A stretch of 64,000 nucleotides of DNA from assembly GCA_023259675.1 (NCBI GenBank), contig JALRGT010000009.1, positions 1-64,000 on the forward strand, written 5' to 3'. This document shows, piece by piece, positions 43,627-52,559 of this stretch. Position 1 is the stretch's first letter. Each line of letters starts with the position of its first letter. The notes under the pieces were generated by a model, which was not told the origin of the DNA, searched no databases, and saw nothing but the letters and a program-made list of their open reading frames with translations. Position numbers and translations under genes: made by a program. Source of the DNA: Flavobacterium sp. Its GTDB lineage: Bacteria; Bacteroidota; Bacteroidia; Flavobacteriales; Flavobacteriaceae.

Positions 43627-44751
43627 TTAATTCGTTTTCTTATAACTCCAAACAGCAAAACCATTTATTGCAAATGCATAAAAGGCGATAATAAAAAAGG
43701 GAGTTGAAATATCTGAAAAAGAAGCTCCTTTTAATAATATCATTCTAATAATTGTCACATAATAGCGAATAGGATTGAATAAAGTTATCGTTTGTGCCCA
43801 TCCAGGCATACTTTCTATTGGAGTAAATAATCCACTCATCAAAATAAATAATACGGCAAAAAACCAAGCGATAAACATGGCTTGTTGTTGGGTTTCGGTA
43901 TGATTGGAAATAAACAAACCAATACCAAGAACAACGAATAAATAGACCGAGGTAAACAAATAAATCAATCCAATATTTCCAAGCATGGGAACATTGAAAA
44001 TGGTCTTGGCAATCAATAATCCAACGGTTAAAATTATTAATCCCAATACCCAAAACGGAAATAATTTTCCGATTATGAATTGGTGTTTTTTTATGGGAGT
44101 TACATTAATTTGTTCTAAAGTTCCTATTTCTTTTTCCCGTACGATGTTCATTGAAGATAAAAACAAGGAAAGCATGGTTACCAATAAAACCAATATTCCG
44201 GGTACCATAAACGTTTTGTAATTCAGGGTTTTATTGTACCAAAAAGAAGGAATGGCAATGATGTTTTCCGGTTGTATAAAAGTGCCGTCAGTATAACGCA
44301 TCAATTGGGTTTGAATGTTTTGATTGAAGGAGGCAATAATCTGTGAAATATAAACATTTTCCACTCCGGCAGCCGCTCCATCTATAGCATTAATACTAAC
44401 CGATAAACTGGCTTTTTTGTCCTTTAAAATTGTCCGTTCAAAATAATTGGGAATTTCCAGAATGACATCTACTGTTCCTTTTTGCATTGCTAGATTGGCT
44501 TCCTTTTTAGTAGAAAAATGGGCTATGGTTTTAAAATAGTTTGACGCTTGAAATTTGCTGATTAATTCTCTGGAAGCAGCGGAATGGTCGTTGTCTATAT
44601 ATGAAAATTTGATGTTTTTTACCTCAAAACTGGCCGCATTAGAAAGTATAAGTAATTGGACCAATGGTAGTATAAAAATAATGGGCAGCATCGATTTATT
44701 CCTAAATATTTGCCGGAATTCTTTTTGGATGATGAATAATATTGTTTTCAT
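43627..44751 (-). CDS. ABC-2 type permease (YbhR-like)
   Basis: 374 residues with an N-terminal transmembrane helix, a large extracytoplasmic domain (about 40-170) and five C-terminal helices, the DrrB/YbhS/YbhR layout. NIVREKEIGTLEQINVTPIKKHQFIIGKLFPFW is the conserved cytoplasmic coupling loop. It is the last gene of the export operon and would pair with the other permease to form the channel driven by the two ATPases. Substrate unknown. Confidence 0.88.
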   Translation of the reverse strand: MKTILFIIQKEFRQIFRNKSMLPIIFILPLVQLLILSNAASFEVKNIKFSYIDNDHSAASRELISKFQASNYFKTIAHFSTKKEANLAMQKGTVDVILEIPNYFERTILKDKKASLSVSINAIDGAAAGVENVYISQIIASFNQNIQTQLMRYTDGTFIQPENIIAIPSFWYNKTLNYKTFMVPGILVLLVTMLSLFLSSMNIVREKEIGTLEQINVTPIKKHQFIIGKLFPFWVLGLIILTVGLLIAKTIFNVPMLGNIGLIYLFTSVYLFVVLGIGLFISNHTETQQQAMFIAWFFAVLFILMSGLFTPIESMPGWAQTITLFNPIRYYVTIIRMILLKGASFSDISTPFFIIAFYAFAINGFAVWSYKKTN

Positions 44752-44784
44752 AATTTAGTTTAGAAGTTGCAAAGTCACCATTTT

Positions 44785-45891
44785 TTACTCCAATCGTATT
44801 TTATATTTTTTAATACTTAGCAGTATAAAAAACAAAGTCATTCCCATAAGAATGAGCGTTTCTTTCCAAATGACTGCAATTGTTGCCCCTTTAAGCATAA
44901 TGGCTTTAATGATGATGATAAACCATTTGGCCGGTATAATATTACTGATGATTTGCAAGGGGAATGGCATACTCGATATGGGAAAAATAAATCCCGAAAG
45001 GATAATGACCGGTAACATGAGCCCCATTAGAGACAGCATCATTGCGGTTTGTTGCGAATTTGCCATCGTAGAGATCAATATACCCAGAGACAAAGCAGTG
45101 ATGATAAACAAAATACTTTCTGATGCCAACAAAATTAAACTTCCTTCGATGGGCATTTCAAAAACAAAAAAGCCCAAAAGTAAAATGATGGAGGCATTTA
45201 TGATAGAAAGAAAAATATAAGGAAATACTTTTCCGATGATAACCTGAAAAGGTTTTAACGGCGAGACTAAAAGTACTTCCATCGTTCCCAATTCTTTTTC
45301 TCTTGTGATAGAAATAGAAGTCATCATGGCCGAAACAAGCATTAATATCACGGTCATGACTCCTGGAACAAAGTTAAACACGCTTTTAAGTTCCGGATTG
45401 TAATAGAGCTGGGTTTGGGTTTCTATTTGATAAGTGGGCTGATTTGTTCTGTTGATTTCGCGGGTATAATTTTGTAAGATGGCATTGATGTAATTCGTAA
45501 TGGTATTGGCAATATTCGGGTCAGTAGCGTCGGTAATTACTTGGACCAAGGCTTGTTTTTGAGTTTGCATTTTTTTGATAAAATTTTTTTCAAAAACCAA
45601 CACTGCTTTCACTTTTCCTTTTTTGAAAACACCTTCGATTTGATTTTCATTCTGTATTTCCTGTTCAATATGAAAATAGGGGGAAGCACTAATTTTATTG
45701 ATAATTTGTTGTGTTTCGGTGTCTTTTGATTGATCCAGAATGGCAATGTCAACATTATTGATTTCATTGGTAATAGCAAAACCAAACAACATAATTTGAG
45801 CTATGGGCATACCGAAAAGGATAAACATAGAGCGTTTGTCACGAAAAATGTGATAAAACTCTTTTTTGACAAAACCGATAAATCTTTTCAT
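44785..45891 (-). CDS. ABC-2 type permease (YbhS-like)
   Basis: 368 residues of the same topology as the adjacent permease, with TREKELGTMEVLLVSPLKPFQVIIGKVFPY as the coupling motif. The two permeases are distant paralogues, as YbhS and YbhR are. The gene lies 33 bases upstream of the other permease and follows the second ATPase. Confidence 0.88.
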   Translation of the reverse strand: MKRFIGFVKKEFYHIFRDKRSMFILFGMPIAQIMLFGFAITNEINNVDIAILDQSKDTETQQIINKISASPYFHIEQEIQNENQIEGVFKKGKVKAVLVFEKNFIKKMQTQKQALVQVITDATDPNIANTITNYINAILQNYTREINRTNQPTYQIETQTQLYYNPELKSVFNFVPGVMTVILMLVSAMMTSISITREKELGTMEVLLVSPLKPFQVIIGKVFPYIFLSIINASIILLLGFFVFEMPIEGSLILLASESILFIITALSLGILISTMANSQQTAMMLSLMGLMLPVIILSGFIFPISSMPFPLQIISNIIPAKWFIIIIKAIMLKGATIAVIWKETLILMGMTLFFILLSIKKYKIRLE

Positions 45892-45930
45892 TTTAAAAAA
45901 TTTGTTTTTCAGTTCGAGCGCAGAGGAAAA

Positions 45931-46665
45931 CTATTCGATATTCCTTGCCAATTTTAAAAATACTTCATTCATGGAATCAACTTTATATTTTTCCTTCAAA
46001 TTTTTAGGTGAATCCAAGGCTTCAATTTTACCTTCGACCATAATAGAAACCCGATCACAATATTCGGCTTCATCCATATAATGTGTGGTCACGAAAATGG
46101 TGGTTCCTTTATTGGCTTCATGGTAAATCATTTCCCAAAATTGTCTTCTGGTTATGGGATCAACACCACCGGTTGGCTCGTCCAGAAATACAATTTTTGG
46201 TTCGTGTAATAAAGCTACCGAAAATGCCAGTTTTTGCTTCCAACCCAAAGGCAGTGAACCTACGAGCTGGTCGGCGACTTCTTCGAGATGTAATTCCTGA
46301 ATTAATTGAATTGTTTTTTCTTTGATTTCTTTTCGACCCAATCCATAAATTCCACCAAAAAAAGTAATATTTTCCTTGATCGTTAAATCATCATACATGG
46401 AAAAGCGTTGACTCATATAGCCAATGTTTTTCTTGACCATTTCGGCATTCTTTTTTACATCAAAACCCGCCACTTGAGCTTCTCCAGCTGTCGGTTTTGA
46501 AATCCCAATCAACATCTTCATTGCCGTTGTTTTTCCAGCACCGTTAGCACCAAGGAATCCAAATATTTCTCCTTTGGAAACTTCAAAAGAAATGCCATCC
46601 ACAGCGGTAAAATTGCCGAATTTTTTGCTAAGGTTTTTAACGGATATGATTTTTTCTTTTTCCAA
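45931..46665 (-). CDS. ABC transporter ATPase with degenerate signature motif (YbhF second half-like)
   Basis: 244 residues. Walker A GANGAGKTTAMK, Walker B IVFLDEPTGGVDP and the switch His in VTTHYMDEAE are intact. The signature motif, normally LSGGQ, reads LPLGWKQK. The same degeneracy is found in the second nucleotide-binding domain of YbhF-type proteins. Here the two domains are separate genes, with the other ATPase only 3 bases upstream. They would act as a heterodimer with one complete catalytic site. Confidence 0.9.
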   Translation of the reverse strand: MEKEKIISVKNLSKKFGNFTAVDGISFEVSKGEIFGFLGANGAGKTTAMKMLIGISKPTAGEAQVAGFDVKKNAEMVKKNIGYMSQRFSMYDDLTIKENITFFGGIYGLGRKEIKEKTIQLIQELHLEEVADQLVGSLPLGWKQKLAFSVALLHEPKIVFLDEPTGGVDPITRRQFWEMIYHEANKGTTIFVTTHYMDEAEYCDRVSIMVEGKIEALDSPKNLKEKYKVDSMNEVFLKLARNIE

Positions 46666-46668
46666 AAT

Positions 46669-47580
46669 TTATTGATTTAGCGTGGATAAATCCATAAAGA
46701 CATCTTCGATTGTTGTTTTAGAAATATGAATTTCTACATCAGTATGTTTTTTGGATAATAAATAATTTTCCAATTCTGAGGGATCAAAATTTTCTTTTGT
46801 ATCGATATAATGAATGTATTCTCCAAAAGCATAGACGCTATACTGACTCGGATAATTTTTTAAGTCATCAATCAATTGAGGAATGTTTTTGGCCCTGATA
46901 TCATAAATCGTTTTCTTGTATTTTTTGATGATGTTTTCAGGCGAATCAATTTGTAATATTTTACCTTTCTGTATCAAAGCAATTCTGTCGCATAAAGTCG
47001 CTTCATCCATGTAAGGTGTCGAAACCAAAATGGTGATTCCTTTTTGCTGCAGTCGTTTAAGCATTTCCCAAAACTCTTTTCTGGAAACAGGATCGACACC
47101 GGTTGTTGGTTCGTCCAGAAACAGAACGGTTGGTTTGTGTATCAATGCACAGCAAAGTGCCAGTTTTTGTTTCATTCCACCCGAAAGAGCTCCTGCTTTT
47201 CTGGTTTTAAAAGGTTCGATCTGAATATAGATATCTTTGATTGAATCGTAATTTTTTTCGATGGTCGTTCCGAAAATAGTGGCGAAAAAATTCAAATTTT
47301 CCTCCACCGTTAAGTCTTGATATAAAGAAAATTTTCCGGGCATATAACCAATTGAATTCCGAATGGATTTATAATCTTTAACCACATCAAAATCAGTAAC
47401 CGTTGCAGTGCCTTCATCGGCAAGAAGAAGGGTTGTCAGGATTCTGAAAAGCGTTGTTTTTCCTGCTCCGTCCGGACCAATTATGCCAAATATTTCACCT
47501 TTATTTACATCAAAAGAAATCCCTGCAATCGCTTGGATTTTGTTGTATGATTTAGAAATATTTTTAACGGAAACACTCAT
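46669..47580 (-). CDS. ABC transporter ATPase (YbhF first half-like)
   Basis: 303 residues with Walker A GPDGAGKTTLF, canonical signature LSGGMKQKLAL, Walker B VLFLDEPTTGVDP and a C-terminal DUF4162-like extension of about 80 residues. It is the canonical partner of the degenerate ATPase encoded 3 bases downstream. Confidence 0.9.
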   Translation of the reverse strand: MSVSVKNISKSYNKIQAIAGISFDVNKGEIFGIIGPDGAGKTTLFRILTTLLLADEGTATVTDFDVVKDYKSIRNSIGYMPGKFSLYQDLTVEENLNFFATIFGTTIEKNYDSIKDIYIQIEPFKTRKAGALSGGMKQKLALCCALIHKPTVLFLDEPTTGVDPVSRKEFWEMLKRLQQKGITILVSTPYMDEATLCDRIALIQKGKILQIDSPENIIKKYKKTIYDIRAKNIPQLIDDLKNYPSQYSVYAFGEYIHYIDTKENFDPSELENYLLSKKHTDVEIHISKTTIEDVFMDLSTLNQ

Positions 47581-47656
47581 TTTTAATTACAATTTTAAAA
47601 ATCAATAGCAATTCAAATCACTTAGTTTTGTGGTCTTGAATATTTTCTTTTTTCCT

Positions 47657-48532
47657 CTACTTAATCCACATTTCGGCAGGCATGCCAATTTTTAGACTCC
47701 CATCATTTTTAACTTTTACTTTAACGGCATACACCAAATTGACACGTTCTTCTTTGGTTTGGATAATTTTTGGAGTAAACTCGGCCGATGAAGAAATCCA
47801 AGAGATTGTTCCAGGATAGGTTTTCATTTCGGAGACCGAATCAATTTTAACGGAAACATTTTGCCCCAGTTTGATATTTGGTAATTGGGTTTCGCTAACA
47901 TATACTCGCAAAGTTATTTCGGAGATATCGGCAATTTTATAAAGCGGTTTTCCAAAAGCGGTAACTTCATTGGGTTCGCAGTATTTGGCCAACACCGTCC
48001 CTTTTATTGGATTGATGATTATACTTTTCTGAATTTGATCGTTTATTTTTTCAATCTGAACGTCGATTGATTTAACCTCGTTTAGTATTGGTGAATTTTG
48101 AGTTGCCACGCTTTTAATTTGCTCTTTCAACACATTTACCTTTCCGTTTATTTCGTCTACCTGACGTTTGGTGGCTGCGTTTTCGGCAAACATGTTTTCA
48201 ATTCTTTTTTGTTCTATCAAAGCAGTTTTGAGTTGTTCTTGTAAAACACTATTTTGAGACAATACATTTTTTGATTTCGAAAAAACAGTGTTTTTTGAAG
48301 CAATCAATTGTTTTTTGTTGAAATACAATTGAGTGGTGTCAATTAACCCAACCTGGACTTCGGGTTCTAGAATAGCTCCTTCTTCCAGATTTAAATATTC
48401 AATTTTCCCATTGGCTTCAGCCGAAATCGTTACTTCTGTGGCTTCAAAATTACCGTATCCATCCGCTTTCTCGTTGTTTTTATTACAGGAAACCAGTAAT
48501 ATAAAGAGTGAAAATGTAAAGAGTGTTTTCAT
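47657..48532 (-). CDS. HlyD-family membrane-fusion lipoprotein (YbhG-like)
   Basis: 291 residues with lipobox VSC (Cys16) after a short signal peptide. Lipoyl halves (NGKIEYLNLEEGAILEPEVQVG and IKGTVLAKYCEPNEVTAFG) flank a coiled-coil hairpin. It would connect the ABC exporter to the TolC-like channel encoded 23 bases upstream. The YbhG homologue in E. coli is a periplasmic lipoprotein-like adaptor. Confidence 0.85.
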   Translation of the reverse strand: MKTLFTFSLFILLVSCNKNNEKADGYGNFEATEVTISAEANGKIEYLNLEEGAILEPEVQVGLIDTTQLYFNKKQLIASKNTVFSKSKNVLSQNSVLQEQLKTALIEQKRIENMFAENAATKRQVDEINGKVNVLKEQIKSVATQNSPILNEVKSIDVQIEKINDQIQKSIIINPIKGTVLAKYCEPNEVTAFGKPLYKIADISEITLRVYVSETQLPNIKLGQNVSVKIDSVSEMKTYPGTISWISSSAEFTPKIIQTKEERVNLVYAVKVKVKNDGSLKIGMPAEMWIK

Positions 48533-48555
48533 TTGATGTGAATTATTTTGTTGAA

Positions 48556-49806
48556 TTAAAGTCCTTTGATAACCTGATAATTGGCTTTGGCCAGATTCAA
48601 TTGCAATTGATGCGTTTGTATGTTTGTTTTGGCTTCGTATAATCGGGTCAAGTCTGTCACATATTCGGATGAGGTGATGACTCCGTTTTTCATTTGTGCC
48701 GACGAAGCTTGCAATACCGATTCTCGCAGGGCAATAATTTCGTCATCGGTTGTAATTATTGCTTCCAATTTATTGATCTCATTTTCCATTTCTTGAAGTT
48801 GCATTTCCGTTTGCAATAAAAAGGTATCTTTTTCGGTTTGTACTATATTTTCAGAAACCGAGAGTGCTTCTTTGTCTTTTTTTGCTTTGTTCCAATCAAA
48901 CACATTCCAATTGGCTTTTAACCCCATCATATAAAAGGTTTGAAACGAATTGTCCAGCATGTTTAATCCGGGATTTCCATAACCCGCTTGTGCAAATGCG
49001 TTCACTTTTGGAAGTTTGTTTTTTGTAATAACAGTTTTTGAGAGTTCAATTTGTTCGTTTTGTAAATCGAATAATTGAATTTCAGGACGTTGGTTTGTTG
49101 ACGTAAAATCGGCAATAATGTTGGGAAGAATTAAAATACTGTTTTCATCAATTGGGGTAAGTAGTAGTGTCGATAAATTTTGTAGTATTCTTTTTTTGTT
49201 AAATTGAATTTCAGTCAGTTGTTGCTTAATTTTTAAATTTTCGGCTTCCAAAACTTTCTCTGACGCAGGAAGGATGGCTCCAAATTTTACACCCGTTTTT
49301 ATTTCTTTTATTTTCGAAAGGAGATCTTGCTGTTTAGAAATAAATAGTGCTTTTTGTTCTTGCAAAAGTAAAACCGTAAAATACAATAGATTGATTTTGG
49401 TTTTAAGTTGGTACAAATTTACCGTTACTTGTTGCTGTTTCGTTTTGGTCTGTACTTCCTTTATTTTGCTATTGGCATCTATCAATCCGCCATTATAGAG
49501 CAATTGATTCATTTCTAAGGTTGATCGATATTGATCTTTATTTAATGGAGTCACATTTGGCATAGGAATCGGAATTTGTGTTACGGCCGATTGGTAGGTT
49601 GCCTGTACGTTGAGGTCAATTTTAGGTAATTTCCCTTTTTGAATTGACTCCGTTTCCAAGCTGTTTTTTTGCTGCAACAAATTTGTTTGTTGCGCCAATG
49701 GATAATTTTTGTTCGCCAATGCATAACACTCTTCCAGTGTGATTTTTTGTTGGGCAACAGCAAACAAAGGCATGATTATAAGCAATCGTATCAATAGTGG
49801 TCTCAT
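48556..49806 (-). CDS. TolC-family channel of the ABC export operon
   Basis: 416 residues with a signal peptide (ending VAQQ), then [19 protein letters not shown] and long coiled-coil repeats of the OEP fold. [15 protein letters not shown] and the final [29 protein letters not shown] are the usual last-helix features. Its start overlaps the stop of the TetR gene by 4 bases (ATGA-type coupling). Confidence 0.87.
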   Translation of the reverse strand: MRPLLIRLLIIMPLFAVAQQKITLEECYALANKNYPLAQQTNLLQQKNSLETESIQKGKLPKIDLNVQATYQSAVTQIPIPMPNVTPLNKDQYRSTLEMNQLLYNGGLIDANSKIKEVQTKTKQQQVTVNLYQLKTKINLLYFTVLLLQEQKALFISKQQDLLSKIKEIKTGVKFGAILPASEKVLEAENLKIKQQLTEIQFNKKRILQNLSTLLLTPIDENSILILPNIIADFTSTNQRPEIQLFDLQNEQIELSKTVITKNKLPKVNAFAQAGYGNPGLNMLDNSFQTFYMMGLKANWNVFDWNKAKKDKEALSVSENIVQTEKDTFLLQTEMQLQEMENEINKLEAIITTDDEIIALRESVLQASSAQMKNGVITSSEYVTDLTRLYEAKTNIQTHQLQLNLAKANYQVIKGL

Positions 49807-50396
49807 CTTTTAATCGAATTAATAATTTGATTGGCGATACTGGTTTTTCGTTCTTCCATCATTTTTTTGAACTCTTCATCTGAAAGCTGTAATATACCCT
49901 TGACCATCATTTGTGCGGCAAATGGGAATATGGTCATGGACATAATATCCATAACGAGTTGTTTTGGATGTAATGGGATTATGATTCCTTCTGCAATTTC
50001 TCTTTCAATTTGCGTGATTAATGCATTCGGATTCGGTCGGTTTTCATGATTTAAAAAAGACATGACAAACTCCGGATTATTGTTCATTTCCTGAATGATA
50101 AACTGTGGTAAGTAGGGATTCTCGATTACAAACGAAATGTAGCTTTGGGTAAATCGGGTAATTTTTTCAAAAACCGATTCATCCGAATTAAATATGGCAT
50201 TGATTTGTGGTGCCAGTTGGCTAAATGCTTTCATAAAAACCGCTTCAAAAAGGAGTTGTTTGTTTTTAAAACAATAATGCAACATGGCTTTGTTGATACC
50301 GGCTTCATCCGCAATTTCTTGCATGCGAGCTCCTGCAAAACCCTTTTTTTGGAATACAATTCGAGCAGCATTAAATATTTTCTCTTCCGTCGTCAT
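49803..50396 (-). CDS. TetR-family regulator of the ABC export operon (CecR-like)
   Basis: 197 residues. [45 protein letters not shown] is a clean TetR_N domain, and the rest fits the TetR_C family seen with Ybh-type exporters. In E. coli the ybhGFSR genes are controlled by the TetR regulator CecR encoded first in the operon, and the gene order here is the same. Palindromic AACC/GGTT half-sites begin 15 bases upstream. Confidence 0.87.
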   Translation of the reverse strand: MTTEEKIFNAARIVFQKKGFAGARMQEIADEAGINKAMLHYCFKNKQLLFEAVFMKAFSQLAPQINAIFNSDESVFEKITRFTQSYISFVIENPYLPQFIIQEMNNNPEFVMSFLNHENRPNPNALITQIEREIAEGIIIPLHPKQLVMDIMSMTIFPFAAQMMVKGILQLSDEEFKKMMEERKTSIANQIINSIKR

Positions 50397-50410
50397 TGAG
50401 AATTAACTTT

Positions 50411-50432
50411 TTGGTTAAACCATTTGGTTAAC
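50411..50432 (-). promoter_or_regulatory. Operator of the Ybh-type export operon
   Basis: TTGGTTAAACCATTTGGTTAAC contains a perfect AACCA-TT-TGGTT palindrome at 50418-50429 and an overlapping TGGTT-AA-ACCA. It sits 15 bases before the TetR ATG. Autorepression is inferred. Confidence 0.7.
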
Positions 50433-50453
50433 AAATATACAAAAAAAAGTGTG

Positions 50454-50648
50454 TTACTTTTTTTTATTTGGTACGAACATATTGAATAGTAGTCCGCCCA
50501 TTAAACTTCCGTATAAAGTAGAGTTTAATGGTTTTGAGGTTATGGCGCAAGTTCCGGAAACACAGCCTATGTTTGTATAGTAAAGATATCCGGCAATTGC
50601 GCCTACAAGTACACCAATTCCCGTTATAATGATTTCTTTTTTTGTCAT
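50454..50648 (-). CDS. DUF6132 small membrane protein
   Basis: 64 residues with two transmembrane helices. The first is IIITGIGVLVGAIAGYLYY, followed by a CVSGTC motif (two Cys six residues apart), then STLYGSLMGGLLFNMFV. This matches DUF6132 in flavobacteria. Its start overlaps the thioredoxin stop by 4 bases. The Cys pair facing the membrane surface, next to thioredoxin, suggests a redox or persulfide function, by inference. Confidence 0.75.
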   Translation of the reverse strand: MTKKEIIITGIGVLVGAIAGYLYYTNIGCVSGTCAITSKPLNSTLYGSLMGGLLFNMFVPNKKK

Positions 50649-50947
50649 GGGTTGCTTTTTTCGATTATGGTTTTGATGATTGTATTTTTATCTACAACAC
50701 CCGACTGTTTCCATAATAGTTTTCCTTTTTGAAATAAAATCATCGTAGGAACACCGCGAACTTGATATTGTGCAGCTACTTGTTTGTTTTTATCCACATC
50801 GATTTTAATAATAGAAACGCGGTCACCTAAATTGTCTTTCACTTCTTTTAAAATGGGACTTAACATTTTGCATGGTCCGCACCATGTGGCAAAAAAATCT
50901 ACCAAAACTGGTTTTTCAGAATTGATAATAGTACTAAAATTACTCAT
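50645..50947 (-). CDS. trxA: Thioredoxin
   Basis: 100 residues from MSNFSTIINSEKPVLVDFFATWCGPC at 50947. The frame starting at 50977 would extend into the neighbouring gene, so this start is chosen. Active site Cys23-Gly-Pro-Cys26, and cis-Pro in VRGVPTMILF. No signal peptide, so it is cytosolic. It overlaps the DUF2892-like gene by 8 bases and DUF6132 by 4 and belongs to the persulfide operon. A reductant for the methyltransferase-HMA or rhodanese proteins is a plausible role. Confidence 0.92.
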   Translation of the reverse strand: MSNFSTIINSEKPVLVDFFATWCGPCKMLSPILKEVKDNLGDRVSIIKIDVDKNKQVAAQYQVRGVPTMILFQKGKLLWKQSGVVDKNTIIKTIIEKSNP

Positions 50948-51146
50948 CTTTATTTTTTTTAATTGGTGAAACTGCACAGCCGTTTAGTCCACATCCAGTG
51001 TTAAATACAGCTTGAAATAGAAAAAATAGCGCCATAAAACCGTATAGGATTTCATGTAACTGAATCGCTTGCTCTATTAAAAACAAGCCAACTATCAGTC
51101 GAATCCATCTCATAAGATGCCAATTGCTAAATAGTAATTGTTTCAT
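50940..51146 (-). CDS. Small DUF2892-like membrane protein with a Cys-rich C-terminus
   Basis: 68 residues from MKQLLFSNWHLMRWIRLIVGLF at 51146. Two hydrophobic helices (LIVGLFLIEQAIQL, LYGFMALFFLFQAVF) are followed by TGCGLNGCAV, two Cys residues four apart. It resembles YgaP-type transmembrane domains. One base separates it from the methyltransferase gene upstream. Confidence 0.7.
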   Translation of the reverse strand: MKQLLFSNWHLMRWIRLIVGLFLIEQAIQLHEILYGFMALFFLFQAVFNTGCGLNGCAVSPIKKNKDE

Positions 51147-51147
51147 T

Positions 51148-51978
51148 TTAAAGTTTTTTAATTTTATATTTTCCGTCATCCGAAATGAGAGCTTGTAGTT
51201 CGTCTACCGGAATTTCGTTTTGACTCACCAATAACAGTTCCAAAAAGTCAGAGCTAATACTTGCATTGAAAATATTTTTTAAGGCACTTAATTTTTGGGT
51301 TATGGTTTCCGTGCAACCCGTACAAGTAATGCCTTCAAATCCATACAGATTTACGACAACTGAATTGTTTTTTTTAAATTCAATAAACAATTCCGAATGC
51401 GCTCTTGGAGCACAGGAATTTTGGGCTATGTCTATTTGTACAAAATCAAATGCGCCTTTGAATAGCTTTAGATACTCTTCTTTGCTTCCGCCAAAAGGAG
51501 GACTGATCTCAAAGGTTCTGTTGAATAATAATCCGGCTAGAAATCCATTTTCGTTTAATAGTTGGTGTGTTTTCCAAACATATTTTTGACGTAAAGTAGG
51601 AGGTAAAGCACAGAAGAAAGTTTGCTCAATAATAACATCATATTTACCTTGATGATCAAAAAAGTCACCTAAAATGATGTTGATATAATTGTTGTTTTCG
51701 AATTTAGCTTTTAATTTTTCAACCAATGTTGGCGCAATATCAATAACCGTAACATTCGTAAAACCTTTTTTTAATAAATATTCGGCTTCATAAGAATTAC
51801 CGCAGCCGGGAATTAAGATACTGGCGTTTTTGTTTTTTAAAGTATCAATATAATTTTTTATGGGAGGGGCAATTTCGCCTAAATCCCAACCGATGGTTTT
51901 TGCTTTATATTGTGCATCCCAGTATTTTTGATCTAAGGGATTTTCGCAAGAAACGACACAACATTTTTCATTGTTCAT
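51148..51978 (-). CDS. TPMT-family methyltransferase fused to an HMA-like CxxC domain
   Basis: 276 residues. The thiopurine S-methyltransferase fold spans about 17-205: YWDAQYKAKTIGWDLG, SAM motif LIPGCGNSYEAEYLL, IEQTFFCALPP and SAPRAHSELFIE-like. A C-terminal domain of about 65 residues follows with GFEGITCTGC (Cys219, Cys222), the heavy-metal-associated pattern, then LKNIFNASISSDFLELLLV. The N-terminus is Cys-rich (CCVVSC). TPMT enzymes methylate thiols or tellurium, selenium and sulfur species. Fusion to a metal or persulfide-binding domain is unusual. Confidence 0.82.
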   Translation of the reverse strand: MNNEKCCVVSCENPLDQKYWDAQYKAKTIGWDLGEIAPPIKNYIDTLKNKNASILIPGCGNSYEAEYLLKKGFTNVTVIDIAPTLVEKLKAKFENNNYINIILGDFFDHQGKYDVIIEQTFFCALPPTLRQKYVWKTHQLLNENGFLAGLLFNRTFEISPPFGGSKEEYLKLFKGAFDFVQIDIAQNSCAPRAHSELFIEFKKNNSVVVNLYGFEGITCTGCTETITQKLSALKNIFNASISSDFLELLLVSQNEIPVDELQALISDDGKYKIKKL

Positions 51979-52270
51979 AATAATCTATTTTGTAATCTCC
52001 CACATGTTTCTCATTTTGGGAAATCAACTTTTTGTGTTTAAAATAATTTAAAATTCCCAGCGTTAAAATTATAAACGATAGGAAATAAAATGAAATTTCA
52101 ATTAAAAGACTATTTTCAATTTTTAATAAATTTCGAGTACTTAAACCGGCAACAGAAAAGTACATTGCTGTACGTACAAAAGCCAAAAAAGTGGTCTGAT
52201 TAGCTAAAATTGTTCTTTGTAATGCAAGTCGTTCCCTAAGTATTAAGTCTTTGTTAATTGTTTCTTTCAT
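51968..52270 (-). CDS. DUF202 (YidH-like) membrane protein
   Basis: 100 residues. RERLALQRTILANQTTFLAFVRTAMYFSVAGLS is the DUF202 signature (LALxRTxLAxxRT), with three hydrophobic helices overall. It overlaps the methyltransferase start by 11 bases. YidH-like proteins are inner-membrane proteins of unknown role. Confidence 0.85.
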   Translation of the reverse strand: MKETINKDLILRERLALQRTILANQTTFLAFVRTAMYFSVAGLSTRNLLKIENSLLIEISFYFLSFIILTLGILNYFKHKKLISQNEKHVGDYKIDYYEQ

Positions 52271-52285
52271 ATTGGTAATCTGTAT

Positions 52286-52492
52286 TTATTCTTTCTTTTT
52301 TCGTGAACTTAAACCCAATAAAGCATATAGTGGACAAAAACTAACAAAACTGGTTAGCAAAAGTACGATTGCCAAAGCCAACAAAATAAATGCCAGCACG
52401 CCACTGATAGTTTCGGTAATATACAATATTGCGATTATGGCAGCAAGTAACATTCTGATTAACTTATCTATTGTACCCAAGTTTTTTCTCAT
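52286..52492 (-). CDS. DUF2892 (YgaP-type) membrane protein
   Basis: 68 residues. MRKNLGTIDKLIRMLLAAIIAILYI and SFVSFCPLYALLGLSSRK form the DUF2892 pattern, with two helices and a C-terminal CPLY motif. It is the second gene of the persulfide operon, and a homologue sits at the end of the RND operon. Confidence 0.87.
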   Translation of the reverse strand: MRKNLGTIDKLIRMLLAAIIAILYITETISGVLAFILLALAIVLLLTSFVSFCPLYALLGLSSRKKKE

Positions 52493-52559
52493 GATAGTAT
52501 GAATTAATAGGTCTTTAATAAACTGTTTATAGGTGTTTTTTCAATACGGATAATCTTTT

